64,000 bases of DNA from Microcoleus sp. FACHB-61 (lineage in GTDB: Bacteria > Cyanobacteriota > Cyanobacteriia > Cyanobacteriales > Microcoleaceae): the NCBI GenBank assembly GCA_014695295.1, contig JACJNY010000075.1, positions 1 to 64,000 of the forward strand. The letters are read 5' to 3'. Under the pieces are notes generated by a model. The model searched no databases, was not told the origin of the DNA, and was given only the letters and a program-made list of their open reading frames with translations. Positions 8,811 through 18,436 of the stretch are shown here, piece by piece; position 1 is the first letter of the stretch; each line of letters starts with the position of its first letter. Made by a program: the position numbers and the translations under genes.

Positions 8811-9773
8811 TTATTTGCGCATCAAATTAAGCAATTCTTTAGGAGATGCCAACAAGTCGATCGCTACAAAGAAAATTTGACCTTGGGGATCTAGCAAAAA
8901 GCGCCACGCGATGTTCATTCCCACATTCGATCCGAACCAAGGAGTTTCGACTTTGCCGGTAACTTTCACTTGGCGGTAGCCATCTTCTGCGGGTTCCGAT
9001 ACGCCTTGCTGGGGCATCATTTTCAGTCCGACGCACTCTTCCCGCATATAGTTGAGGATAGCTTCGCGACCGACGATCGGCTTTTGGAAAGGCGGTTGCA
9101 GGGCACCTTCTTCAGCAAATAAACCGACGGCTGGGGTGAAGTCGAAGGCGTTCATGTAGTCGATGTAGTTGAGGACAGTCTGCTCGCTGATACCCTCAAT
9201 TGGGGTTTTCACCCGCTCTTCTGGAGCGGTGGGAGTGCTGCGGGGGGCTGAGCGTTTGCCGTACTCTTGGCTGAAATCGGGGTCGTAGCCCATGTGAACT
9301 ACGGTGTTGCGAAGTACGGTAATTTGTTGACCGGGATCGAGTTTTTTGATGGTTTCGAGAACTGTGGTGGCTTCGGGAGACATTTGATAGCCAGCGGGGA
9401 TCGGAGCGACAACGCCCTGTTTCATCAACTGTCCCAACTCATACCAGAAACCGAGTTTGGTATTGACGCGCAAGGAGGTGTAAATCCGGCCGATTGTGGT
9501 GTCGGCGTTGCTGGCGAGGTCAAACATGGTTTTGCTTTGAGCCTCCGGCGACATTTGCTTAATTTCGCTCAGGATGCCTTCGACAAGCGCCATGCTGGCT
9601 ACTCCCGGAGCTGCTGCGGTGATGGAAATACCCATTTCGGTGTAGGCATACCAGAGCAAGGCTAGTTGGTCTTCAACGCTGAGTTTGTAGAACGATTCCG
9701 TAGTACCCGGAACAGCGCTAGCAATCTCGATGTTGGAGAAAATAGATTGAGCTGATTGAATACTAACTGCCAT
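8811..9773 (-). CDS. ocp: Orange carotenoid protein
   Basis: A 320-residue OCP, the blue-light-activated quencher of phycobilisome energy. The helical N-terminal domain spans about 1-165 and the NTF2-like C-terminal domain about 195-318. Positions known from Synechocystis OCP are kept: Trp41, Tyr44, Trp110 and Arg155 in the N-domain, and Tyr203 and Trp290 (Synechocystis Tyr201, Trp288) at the carotenoid keto group. Glu246 is the partner of Arg155 in the inactive-state salt bridge. These point to a photoactive full-length protein. No fluorescence recovery protein gene is seen nearby; instead a CTDH gene follows. The OCP1/OCP2 subtype cannot be set by eye. Confidence 0.96.
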   Translation of the reverse strand: MAVSIQSAQSIFSNIEIASAVPGTTESFYKLSVEDQLALLWYAYTEMGISITAAAPGVASMALVEGILSEIKQMSPEAQSKTMFDLASNADTTIGRIYTSLRVNTKLGFWYELGQLMKQGVVAPIPAGYQMSPEATTVLETIKKLDPGQQITVLRNTVVHMGYDPDFSQEYGKRSAPRSTPTAPEERVKTPIEGISEQTVLNYIDYMNAFDFTPAVGLFAEEGALQPPFQKPIVGREAILNYMREECVGLKMMPQQGVSEPAEDGYRQVKVTGKVETPWFGSNVGMNIAWRFLLDPQGQIFFVAIDLLASPKELLNLMRK

Positions 9774-9897
9774 GTGTATGCTTTGGGATTTGTGGTTTTA
9801 GTCAGGTACTTGAGTTAGGAAACCTCAAGCTCCCTTGATTAAATTATGTAACGTTTTGTTAAATTTTGCAAATATAAATTACATATAGTTGAGTTAT

Positions 9898-9918
9898 CAA
9901 ACTATCATCAATAGTTTG
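9898..9918. promoter_or_regulatory. Palindrome upstream of OCP, possible operator
   Basis: CAAACTAT (9898-9905), five-base spacer, ATAGTTTG (9911-9918): a perfect 8-bp inverted repeat in the divergent region between ocp and queG. It has no U-tract and sits about 125 bp upstream of the ocp start, so a regulator site is more likely than a terminator. Confidence 0.35.
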
Positions 9919-10050
9919 GTAAATTGCGATCGCCGTCACTAGACTGTGCGCCGAATTAGTTTATTTAGGAAGCCGATCGTTAAAATCGCTTTGCATATCA
10001 TATAAAATCAAAAGAGTCAATACAAAAGGTAAATATTTGCCTGGTGTCAA

Positions 10051-10986
<936 letters not shown>

Positions 10987-11011
10987 AAGTTGAGATTTTC
11001 GCACCAGGGTA

Positions 11012-11061
11012 ATCCGTGCGCGCCTTACCTTATACATAATAACCGTAGGGTGCGCACGGAT
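11012..11061. repeat. GTGCGCAC-type hairpin repeat
   Basis: ATCCGTGCGC (11012-11021) pairs with GCGCACGGAT (11052-11061) around an AT-rich centre flanked by CCTTAC and GTAGGG. The element follows queG and may act as its terminator. Related GTAGGGTGCGCA-type hairpins occur near 18120, 40682 and 63460. Confidence 0.5.
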
Positions 11062-11101
11062 CGCCAAGATCAAATACATTATCTAGTAAGTCATTCCCCA
11101 A

Positions 11102-11143
11102 TCTAAAATCTAAAATCTAAAATCTAAAATCTAAAATCTAAAA
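11102..11143. repeat. Heptamer tandem repeat TCTAAAA x6
   Basis: Six perfect copies of the 7-base unit TCTAAAA, about 20 bases upstream of the HAD gene. The same heptamer recurs near 31790, 31885 and, notably, inside tilS (37886-38030). Confidence 0.85.
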
Positions 11144-11179
11144 TCGTATGAGATCCCGTTCCTTATTTGCTATTGTCCA

Positions 11180-11812
11180 ATGACCAAAGTAATTATTTTT
11201 GATTTTGACGGTACTTTAGCAGATACAATCGATATTCTTCTGAGAATCACCAACCGTTTGTCAGCAGAATTCGGCTTTAAGTCTGCGACAAAAGAGGAAC
11301 TCGCTCAACTGAGCAATTTAAATTCTTGGCAAATTCTTCAGTATTCTGGCATTTCTCTCTTCAAATTCCCGCTGTTGATTAGAAGGTTGAAAGCAGAGTT
11401 GCACACTGAAGTTCCCAATATTCAATTATTTCCGGGAATTAAAGAAGTTTTACTAGAGTTGAAAAAACGTGGCTTTCAACTGGGTATTATTACCTCTAAT
11501 TCAAGACAAAATGTCTTGGGCGCGCTGGAAAAAAACGGTTTGCAAGACACTTTTACATTTATTTACTCTGGCTCAACTTTTGGCAAACATAAAGTTATTA
11601 ATAAATGGCTAAAAATAGATAATATAAATCCTGAACAAGTGGTTTATGTGGGAGATGAAATCCGAGATATAGATGCTGCTAAAAAAACAGGAATTAAGGT
11701 AATTGCTGTAGGTTGGGGTTTTAATTCTCCGCAAGCTTTGGCTGCACAAAATCCTAATTTTTTGATTGAACGCCCCCAGGAATTGATAGAAATTATCAAT
11801 TCCTGGCACTAA
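11180..11812 (+). CDS. HAD-family hydrolase, phosphoglycolate phosphatase-like
   Basis: A 210-residue HAD phosphatase. Motif I is FDFDGTLADT (residues 7-16, nucleophile Asp8), motif II is ITSNS near 113, and motif IV is VGDEIRDIDAAKK near 155, with Lys in GKHKVI. A helical cap (about 17-80) resembles Gph/PgmB members. Many cyanobacterial proteins of this type are annotated as phosphoglycolate phosphatase; the true substrate cannot be read from the sequence. It is preceded by the heptamer repeat and followed by an AAACCCGGTTT hairpin. Confidence 0.85.
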   Translation: MTKVIIFDFDGTLADTIDILLRITNRLSAEFGFKSATKEELAQLSNLNSWQILQYSGISLFKFPLLIRRLKAELHTEVPNIQLFPGIKEVLLELKKRGFQLGIITSNSRQNVLGALEKNGLQDTFTFIYSGSTFGKHKVINKWLKIDNINPEQVVYVGDEIRDIDAAKKTGIKVIAVGWGFNSPQALAAQNPNFLIERPQELIEIINSWH

Positions 11813-11955
11813 TTGTCATGCTATTTTTAATGGAATTACCCCACCAGGACTTATATTATGTCCCGTTGAATAACCGCCATCAAATCCGTTTGTAGTGCAT
11901 TATTTTTTGAAGTTGGTATAAGAAATCGGGTTTTTTAACGTGATGTATAATTCCC

Positions 11956-11999
11956 AGAAACCCGGTTTATTCCCAGATTTGCTAAGAAACCGGGTTTCT
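11956..11999. repeat. AAACCCGGTTTCT hairpin element
   Basis: AGAAACCCGGTTT (11956-11968) pairs with AAACCGGGTTTCT (11987-11999). A further half-unit, AGAAATCGGGTTTTTT, lies just upstream (about 11921-11936). It belongs to a dispersed family in this window. Confidence 0.75.
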
Positions 12000-12095
12000 T
12001 AGCCTTTGCACAAACGAATAGAATAGTGGGCGGTTGAAACCAATCCTATAAAAACTTTCGTCCTAGGATAGGGGGACTAAAGAAAGAATAATCTG

Positions 12096-12923
12096 TTAAT
12101 CTGTTTCGCTCCGTTTCAGTGCTGCTAAAACTGCTTGCTGGCTAACTGCTTGGTAGATTTTGCTAAAATGCTGCTTGAGGGCGTCTGATGCAGGAGAGGA
12201 TTTGCTAGCTGTTCCTTTTCCGTCGGTTGCGAGGGGAATTGGGCCTAAGATATCTAATACCGTTTCGCTGCTGGGCGGCGGTACAATGACTACTAAAGAT
12301 GATTCTAGCTGCTGGTTGTATTCCCAAAAGCGATCGATCTTCGGCAATTTAGAATTGGTAGTGGGGGCATTTTCGCCGGAGTTGAGTTGGGAATTTTCGT
12401 CTCCTTGCGTACCTCGTCTTTGACGGAGTGCTGTCAAGATTTGCTCTTTGGTTCTCCCCCGCAGTTGAAAGAGTACGAAGGGGTCTTCGCTGAAGCGATC
12501 GCCCAATAAGTAGTATACTGCACTGATGTGTTTGCAAGGGTTTTTGGGGTCAGGACAGCTACAGCGCGATCGAATATCAGATAAACTTAACGGAAATAGC
12601 GTTTTGCCTGCGGCCGCAAATACATCCTCAATATTGTGGGGCATTTCTCCTGCTAGTAATTTAGCTGAAAAAACTGCTCTTTGCGACATATTTTCAATCA
12701 CGTAATCCCAATCTTCATCGCTCAATGTGTCGAGTCCTAAAGAAACTTGATAGGGTTTGGGATCGGTTCCTTGAACTAAGGCGATTACTTCTTGGTTAGG
12801 GAATTGAATGCTGAGAACTTTACCTTCGCGCGCGTATTGCCAGCCACGTTCTAAGCGCTTTTTGAAGCGGTAGGTATTGATTAAATCTAACCACTGTTGT
12901 GTCCACCATTCTCTGTCAATCAT
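12096..12923 (-). CDS. SWIM zinc-finger protein
   Basis: A 275-residue protein with one SWIM motif (CxCxnCxH): CSCPDPKNPCKH near residue 140. The upstream part (WWTQQWLDLINTYRFKKRLERGWQYAREGKV) is typical of bacterial SWIM proteins encoded next to SNF2-family helicases. SWIM domains bind DNA or proteins; a partner role with the helicase encoded upstream is likely but inferred. The tail is low in conservation and ends with a Gln/Ala-rich helix. The space to the helicase gene contains two repeat elements. Confidence 0.85.
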   Translation of the reverse strand: MIDREWWTQQWLDLINTYRFKKRLERGWQYAREGKVLSIQFPNQEVIALVQGTDPKPYQVSLGLDTLSDEDWDYVIENMSQRAVFSAKLLAGEMPHNIEDVFAAAGKTLFPLSLSDIRSRCSCPDPKNPCKHISAVYYLLGDRFSEDPFVLFQLRGRTKEQILTALRQRRGTQGDENSQLNSGENAPTTNSKLPKIDRFWEYNQQLESSLVVIVPPPSSETVLDILGPIPLATDGKGTASKSSPASDALKQHFSKIYQAVSQQAVLAALKRSETD

Positions 12924-12940
12924 AAGCCCAAGGAAGAAGG

Positions 12941-13035
12941 AAGTTCGGCAACGGATTCTGTAACGGATGTAACGGATGTAACGGATGTAACGGATGTCAG
13001 GAAGAAGGAAGAAGGAAGAAGGAAGGAGGAAGAAA
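12941..13035. repeat. TTCGGCAACGG-(TAACGGATG)4-GGAAGAA compound repeat
   Basis: A TTCGGCAACGGATTCTG head is followed by four perfect copies of the 9-mer TAACGGATG (12961-12996), TCA, and a polypurine GGAAGAA tract. Related copies lie at 38545-38575, on the minus strand near 49255-49300, and inside the glycosyltransferase gene at 59077-59142. Confidence 0.85.
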
Positions 13036-13056
13036 GCTTTAGTTATCTAGGAGAGT

Positions 13057-13124
13057 CAGAAACCGGGGTTTTTACAGAAAAACTGGACTCTAACTTTTAA
13101 TTCTGGTAGAAAACCCGGTTTCTG
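13057..13124. repeat. AAACCGGGTTT hairpin element
   Basis: CAGAAACCGGGGTTTTT (13057-13073) pairs with AAAACCCGGTTTCTG (13110-13124), between the SWIM and SNF2 genes. It is a member of the dispersed hairpin family. Confidence 0.7.
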
Positions 13125-13197
13125 TGGTCAGAGTGTGTAATTCCTCTGATTTTTGATAACTAAAGTCCTCACGAGAAACCTGAGAAAATTAAACACA

Positions 13198-16100
13198 TTA
13201 TTCTTCTTCCGTTTCTATAATAGCATTGCGATCGAGGATTAGTAAATTCCGAAGTTGGTCTGTATCTAGCTCGGTGAGCCAGTTTTCGCCAGCGCTGACA
13301 ACTTGTTCGGCTAGAGCTTTTTTGCTTTCAATCATATCGTGTATTTTCTCCTCTAACGTACCTGTGCAGACAAATTTGTGAACTTGTACATTGCGGGTTT
13401 GACCGATGCGAAATACGCGATCGGTTGCCTGATTTTCTACTGCGGGATTCCACCATCTGTCATAGTGAAAAACGTGGGTTGCTCTGGTTAAGTTCAAACC
13501 TGTGCCGCCAGCTTTTAAAGATAAAATCATAATCGGCGGGCCTTGGGGGTCGTGCTGGAAGCGATCGATCATTTCTTCCCGCTGCTGTTGCCGAATTCCT
13601 CCGTACAAGAACAAAACTTCTCGCCCTAAATGCTTTTCTAGATGCGGTTTCAGGAGTTTTCCCCATTCGGCAAATTGAGTAAAAATTAAAGCCCGATCGC
13701 CCTCAGCGAGCACCTCTTCTAACATTTCCACCAACCGCTGCAATTTCCCCGATTCCTGACTCTTAATCTCCAATTCTTTCGGCTTAGCTTCTGCTTTCAC
13801 AAGAGACGGATGGTTGCAAAGTTGCTTGAGTTTTACCAGCAAAGCCAGAATCATTCCCCGGCGCTGAATGCCTTCGGCTGAGTCTAATTCAGCTATTGAC
13901 TCTTCGACTATTTTCTGATACAATACCGCCTGTTGAGCCGCCAGCCCGCAAAATACAGTCATCTCCTGTTTTTCCGGCAAATCTTGGATGATTTCTTTGT
14001 CTGTTTTCAGGCGGCGGAGGATGAAAGGCCGAACGAGCGATCGCAAAGTCTGCAATGATTCTCGATCGCCGTATTTCTCGATCGGAATTGCAAATCGGCG
14101 CTGAAAGAAATTGCGCGGCCCCAAATAGCCAGGATTGAGAAACTCCAAAATTGACCACAATTCTTGCAGTCTATTTTCCACTGGAGTTCCCGTCAGCGCA
14201 ATTTTAAAAGATGCTTCTATTTGCCGCACCGCTTGCGACTGCTTCGCCTCGGAATTTTTAATATTTTGCGCTTCATCTAAAACCAATCCTTGCCATTTAA
14301 TGCCTTGAAATTCCTTCGCATCGCGAAACACCAGCGCGTAACTGGTAATTATTAAATCCTTTCCCTTAATTGCAGTCGCAAATGCTTTGCCTTTAGCGCG
14401 TTTGTCTCCGTGGTGAACTAACACTTTCAGCGTCGGACCAAATTTCTTGACTTCCCGCTCCCAATTGCCCAATACCGATGTCGGACAAACCAGTAATGTT
14501 GGCGCTTCTAGGGCATCTTGTTCTTGCAAGTGCAGGAGAAAAGTAATGAGCTGAATAGTATTGTGGCACAAGATATTATTGGCAACAAAATTGTGATGCT
14601 TGCTCACCTCAAAATCATAAACCCACCCGCTGTACTCAAAATCCTCAATTTCCTCTATCCGGCAATAAAAGACTTCGCGATCGAGTATAAGTTGCAAATT
14701 TTCTCGGACACTATCTAGCTGCGCTACATTGAGATTTGCATAAGCCTCTAGGGTCTGATTCGTCCATTTAGAAGGCTTTAGCTGGCGGTACTCCTGTTCT
14801 GCGGAACCACCAACCACATTTTCCATACCTGCTACCACCTTTCCTAGGCTGATGCGGGAAAACTGCTGGGAACCGTTAATATAAACAGGATTGTGCATTC
14901 CGAAATGCCGTAGCGGCAGCTTGGTCATCTCCACTACATCCGCAACAAGATCCGAAACCGGAATTCCTTCGACATTTGTATTGGCACTCACTTCGCAAAT
15001 CTGCTCTAATTTACGCTGTTTTTCGGGATAACCGAAGCCAATTTCCTGCAAAAATATGCGCGCTGAGTTACCGCCGAAAGTGCCGATATAATAGGTGCGA
15101 AAAATCCCGCTGCCATTGGTGGCGCATTTCTGTCTGGTGGCGATTCGCAGCCAAATTCCAAAGCGTCGCAGCAATGTAGAAAGTTGTTGGATGATTAAAG
15201 GCGAAGCGGTGCTAATTTCGATATTTCGCGTGTTAAGAAAGACAGAACCTTCAGCATCAAAGTAGTTTTTGAGAAAAATCCGTATGGTGTCAAGATTGGC
15301 TTGCATGATGAATTGCGGGAAGCTTTTCTCGGCTGACAGCTTCCCCCACTCGTAGCCTTTAGCCTCAAGAAAGCTTTGGTACGATCGACTACACACAGCT
15401 AAATATGCTGCTCTTTGCTTACCGGGAGTACGAACAGCAGGATTATTTATTTCTATCCCATACTTTTTGCTTAATTGGTGAAGTGTGAAACGCAATTCTT
15501 CAATAACTGCCACATCTTTCTGTGTTATTGTGAGTATTGCTCGATCGCGCTGCTCATATCCCTCAGCAATCTGCCAAGCCAGAAACTTGACCAAATCGGG
15601 ATCTTCCGGCTTTCCTTCCCAATACAATTTAGCAGGAACGCAAACATAATCTCCAACTTTGAGCTCATTGGTCCAGCCATCGCGTCCTAACAATTTGTGG
15701 CGGCGGGTAATTGTGATGCTGCTACCGTCTTGTAGTTTGAGGGTTCGCAACTTTTCTTGCACTTGCTGGCGGTAAAGTCGTCGAATAGTCGCCTGTACAA
15801 TTTTGCCTGTTTCCTGATTTATGGAATTTACCACTAATTGCTCGTTAGGTTCAGACCAAAAGCCCTCACCGTCGAATTCTGTTTTTCCGGCATAAGCTTC
15901 CCATATTTTTTCAGCTTTTTGTAAAAAACCATTAACAAAAAGCAAAGAATCTGGTAAAATGCACTTCCCCAATCCCATATCGTCCGCGAGACAAGCACCC
16001 AAACCCCAGCGTTCTAAGAATGCTAACCAGCCTGCTCCTAGCGCTTGATAAGGCCGCAATTGTCCTCGGAAACTAGCCGGAGTTGCGATCGCACTTACCG

Positions 16101-17988
16101 CTTGATTATCGCTCAAAGTATTCAACAATTCCTGAAGTTGACCCGTAGCCTCAAAATTCACCACAGGCAATTTCTCGATCATCTGAGTATCGCCCGACGC
16201 CAAACGCAAAGCATCTTCCAAAGAAAGAGTCATTTGCTCTTTGCGGCTGGCAAAAAAAGTTTGAGCCGCTTTCACATCCGGCGCGCGCAACTCCACCCAC
16301 TCGCCGTTAATTTCCACCAAAGGCGAATTCAACGCAATCAATCTGTCAAACTCAGCCTTAGAAAGGCGCTGTCCGCCGATCGTCAATTCCCACTTAAAAT
16401 TTAGCAGACTTTGCAATCCCAACCCGCCTTTCGCCGGAGTCACTTTCGGAGTTTCCGCTTGAATGCTCAAACCCAAACGACTCGCCCAACCATCCGTCTT
16501 TGTCAAACTCGGCGGCAAAACTACGCCCAACCCGCTATCAGCAAACCGCCAAGCTACAGACTTAATAAACTCGTATGCTTGCAGCGGATTTAATTGGCAA
16601 GATTGAGGCCGCTGTGCTTGCAAACTAGGTTCAATTAACGGATAAAGTTTCGAGGCTAAGCCCAAGCCGCTGAGCAAAGTTTCTTGAGGCAATTCTATTG
16701 TCCGCCCCGCATAAGCCAAACGCTCGACTGAGTTGTTCCAAATAGTTGTCGCGTCTACCAAAAATTCGGCTTCATCTGCTGCTTGCAAGCAATAATTTAA
16801 ACTCCAGTTGGCTTTACCAGGAGACGGCGGTATGAGTTGAAAGCAAGTGCGAAATTGACTTTGTTGAGATAATTGGTTTTGCAGCGGTGCAGTCCAAGCA
16901 CTCAGCTTGGTTGCCAAATTTTCTAATGCTGTTGTTTCTACTTGAACTATCCCAGATTCCTGCTGCAAAGCTTGCAGCCAGTCGCGCACAGGAGAAACTG
17001 CTTTGATATCTAAAGTAGAGCTACCAGCCGATCGCACTTGACTATCTACAATACTGCTCAAAAAGCCTAACACCAATTCCTCCGCCCCCATCGGCAAATC
17101 CACCGCTAAAGGCAATTGACTGGATTCTTCTTCCTTTTCCCCTCTTCCTTCTTCCTTCTTCCTTCTTCCTTCTTCTTCCTTTTCCCCTCTTCCTTCTTCC
17201 TTCTTCCTTCTTCCTTCTTCTTCCTTTTTCCCTCTTCCTTCTTCCTTCTTCCTTCTTCCTTCTTCCTTCGATTGATATGTTCGGCAAGCCGTCGGCATTT
17301 GCTTGACAAAAGTGCCGAGGCGGAGTAAATCTGTAGAACTATCTAACAGCGGTTGCCATTTGGCAATAGCAGAACCGTCCGACTGTTTCTCCAATCCAGG
17401 CAAAAATTTGCATCTTGCCAACAAATCCAAACTCCACCTAGCAATATGAGACCAAAAACGCAAATCTGAGCCGACAAAAGAGTCTGGTTCCGTGCTGTTA
17501 AGCGGTAGTGATTGCAAGAAAACAAAAGCTGCTTCAGGGTTGAGGCAAAAACCCTCGACTTGCCAGGGATAAAGGTAAATTTCCTCGGTTTTGGCCGGTT
17601 CCTCAAGTGCTGCTGCTGAGTGCTGCGGCATCAGATTTGCGTTCGATTCTGAGATTTGGGTGGGAAGTGCGATCGCCCGAATTTCCTTTTGAATTGAGGA
17701 GTCTTGGGCGGGAATTTCTGCGTTTTGAGTTTTGGGCGATCGCCTAGTTTTTTTGCTTTTTTCCGGTGGAGTTTCTGCGGTTTCCGCTAATTGCCAGTTG
17801 AGTTTTCCCGACTGCTGCAAGGAATTTAGGAAACTCTTAAATTCAGCTTCGGTCATTGCTAAGGGATGATGTAAATTTAGCCCCGCTTCTATGGTGTTAA
17901 TCGCCCCAAATTTCCGCCAAGTTTCTCCCCAAATAAATAAGCAACTTTTTTCATTTTCTACTAGCCAACTGCCGTGTAAAAGTGCCAT
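13198..17988 (-). CDS. SNF2-family helicase containing an intein
   Basis: A 1596-residue reading frame, 1128 residues once the intein is removed. The N-terminal part is the SNF2-associated region of bacterial SNF2/HepA-type ATPases (about 1-560). The helicase core follows: Walker A ADDMGLGK-(intein)-TIQ, DEAQ box VLDEAQNIKN, LTGTPVENR, and the C-terminal half with GGTGLNLTRA and DRVFRIGQTR. Residues 239-287 are a Lys-Glu-Gly-Arg run encoded by a polypurine tandem repeat. The intein occupies residues 676-1143. An AGGA site precedes the ATG. It is followed by a SWIM gene, its usual partner. The protein probably remodels nucleoprotein, but the client is unknown. Confidence 0.95.
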   Translation of the reverse strand: MALLHGSWLVENEKSCLFIWGETWRKFGAINTIEAGLNLHHPLAMTEAEFKSFLNSLQQSGKLNWQLAETAETPPEKSKKTRRSPKTQNAEIPAQDSSIQKEIRAIALPTQISESNANLMPQHSAAALEEPAKTEEIYLYPWQVEGFCLNPEAAFVFLQSLPLNSTEPDSFVGSDLRFWSHIARWSLDLLARCKFLPGLEKQSDGSAIAKWQPLLDSSTDLLRLGTFVKQMPTACRTYQSKEEGRRKKEEGRGKKEEEGRRKKEEGRGEKEEEGRRKKEEGRGEKEEESSQLPLAVDLPMGAEELVLGFLSSIVDSQVRSAGSSTLDIKAVSPVRDWLQALQQESGIVQVETTALENLATKLSAWTAPLQNQLSQQSQFRTCFQLIPPSPGKANWSLNYCLQAADEAEFLVDATTIWNNSVERLAYAGRTIELPQETLLSGLGLASKLYPLIEPSLQAQRPQSCQLNPLQAYEFIKSVAWRFADSGLGVVLPPSLTKTDGWASRLGLSIQAETPKVTPAKGGLGLQSLLNFKWELTIGGQRLSKAEFDRLIALNSPLVEINGEWVELRAPDVKAAQTFFASRKEQMTLSLEDALRLASGDTQMIEKLPVVNFEATGQLQELLNTLSDNQAVSAIATPASFRGQLRPYQALGAGWLAFLERWGLGACLADDMGLGKCILPDSLLFVNGFLQKAEKIWEAYAGKTEFDGEGFWSEPNEQLVVNSINQETGKIVQATIRRLYRQQVQEKLRTLKLQDGSSITITRRHKLLGRDGWTNELKVGDYVCVPAKLYWEGKPEDPDLVKFLAWQIAEGYEQRDRAILTITQKDVAVIEELRFTLHQLSKKYGIEINNPAVRTPGKQRAAYLAVCSRSYQSFLEAKGYEWGKLSAEKSFPQFIMQANLDTIRIFLKNYFDAEGSVFLNTRNIEISTASPLIIQQLSTLLRRFGIWLRIATRQKCATNGSGIFRTYYIGTFGGNSARIFLQEIGFGYPEKQRKLEQICEVSANTNVEGIPVSDLVADVVEMTKLPLRHFGMHNPVYINGSQQFSRISLGKVVAGMENVVGGSAEQEYRQLKPSKWTNQTLEAYANLNVAQLDSVRENLQLILDREVFYCRIEEIEDFEYSGWVYDFEVSKHHNFVANNILCHNTIQLITFLLHLQEQDALEAPTLLVCPTSVLGNWEREVKKFGPTLKVLVHHGDKRAKGKAFATAIKGKDLIITSYALVFRDAKEFQGIKWQGLVLDEAQNIKNSEAKQSQAVRQIEASFKIALTGTPVENRLQELWSILEFLNPGYLGPRNFFQRRFAIPIEKYGDRESLQTLRSLVRPFILRRLKTDKEIIQDLPEKQEMTVFCGLAAQQAVLYQKIVEESIAELDSAEGIQRRGMILALLVKLKQLCNHPSLVKAEAKPKELEIKSQESGKLQRLVEMLEEVLAEGDRALIFTQFAEWGKLLKPHLEKHLGREVLFLYGGIRQQQREEMIDRFQHDPQGPPIMILSLKAGGTGLNLTRATHVFHYDRWWNPAVENQATDRVFRIGQTRNVQVHKFVCTGTLEEKIHDMIESKKALAEQVVSAGENWLTELDTDQLRNLLILDRNAIIETEEE
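14560..15963 (-). mobile_element. LAGLIDADG intein in the SNF2 Walker A motif
   Basis: 468 residues (676-1143 of the SNF2 frame) split the Walker A motif between Lys and Thr. The first residue is Cys, the B block contains TRRH (SITITRRHKLLG), and the end is FVANNILCHN followed by Thr as +1 extein residue: all groups needed for splicing are present. Two LAGLIDADG-type helices, FLAWQIAEGY and FLKNYFDAEGSV, each retain the acidic metal ligand, so the homing endonuclease may be active. Inteins at nucleotide-binding loops are common because ectopic sites there are poorly tolerated. A Snf2 intein is known from Trichodesmium. Confidence 0.93.
17128..17272 (-). repeat. Polypurine GGAAGAA tandem repeat inside the SNF2 gene
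   Basis: About 145 bases of GAAGAAGGAAGAGGG-type repeats (pyrimidine on the plus strand) inside the coding frame, giving EEGRRKK and EEGRGEK units. The same repeat is intergenic at 13000-13035 and 39077-39190. The frame is preserved. Confidence 0.85.
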
Positions 17989-18436
17989 TTTTTTAATCCT
18001 GTTATTTTTATTTAATTGCGAGGTTAACTACAGCATTTATATGGGATTTATGAAAAATTTATTTAAAACAAACTGAGGATATTTGGAGCCAGACAAGAAT
18101 TAGGTAGAACCTCTATATGTAGGTGCTCCGCGCGCACCTTACCGCTTATTCCGTGTCCTAGATAACGAAATCCTTCTTTTTTCTTCCTTCAACGTCCCCA
18201 TTCCCAAATGAAAATTCATCGTACCATCTATTCCAGGCGTTTAGCGGACGATCGACCGGAGAATCGACCCCAGACTGCAAAAAATAATTTTCCAGTATAA
18301 ATGCTTACAATCGAGACACAGACAGTCGATCGCGGGGCGATTATCCCTGTCTTTTGGCGTCGGACTCTCAAACATCCTGTGGTAATGTTACGATCCCGAC
18401 AGAGAAAGAATGTGGTAGATAAGGAAGCAGTGCTAC
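17989..18436. other. Divergent promoter region between SNF2 and pnp
   Basis: 448 bases without a credible gene. It includes GTAGGTGCTCCGCGCGCACCTTACC near 18120, a member of the GTGCGCAC hairpin family, and a short TTCCTT tract near 18180. Confidence 0.4.
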
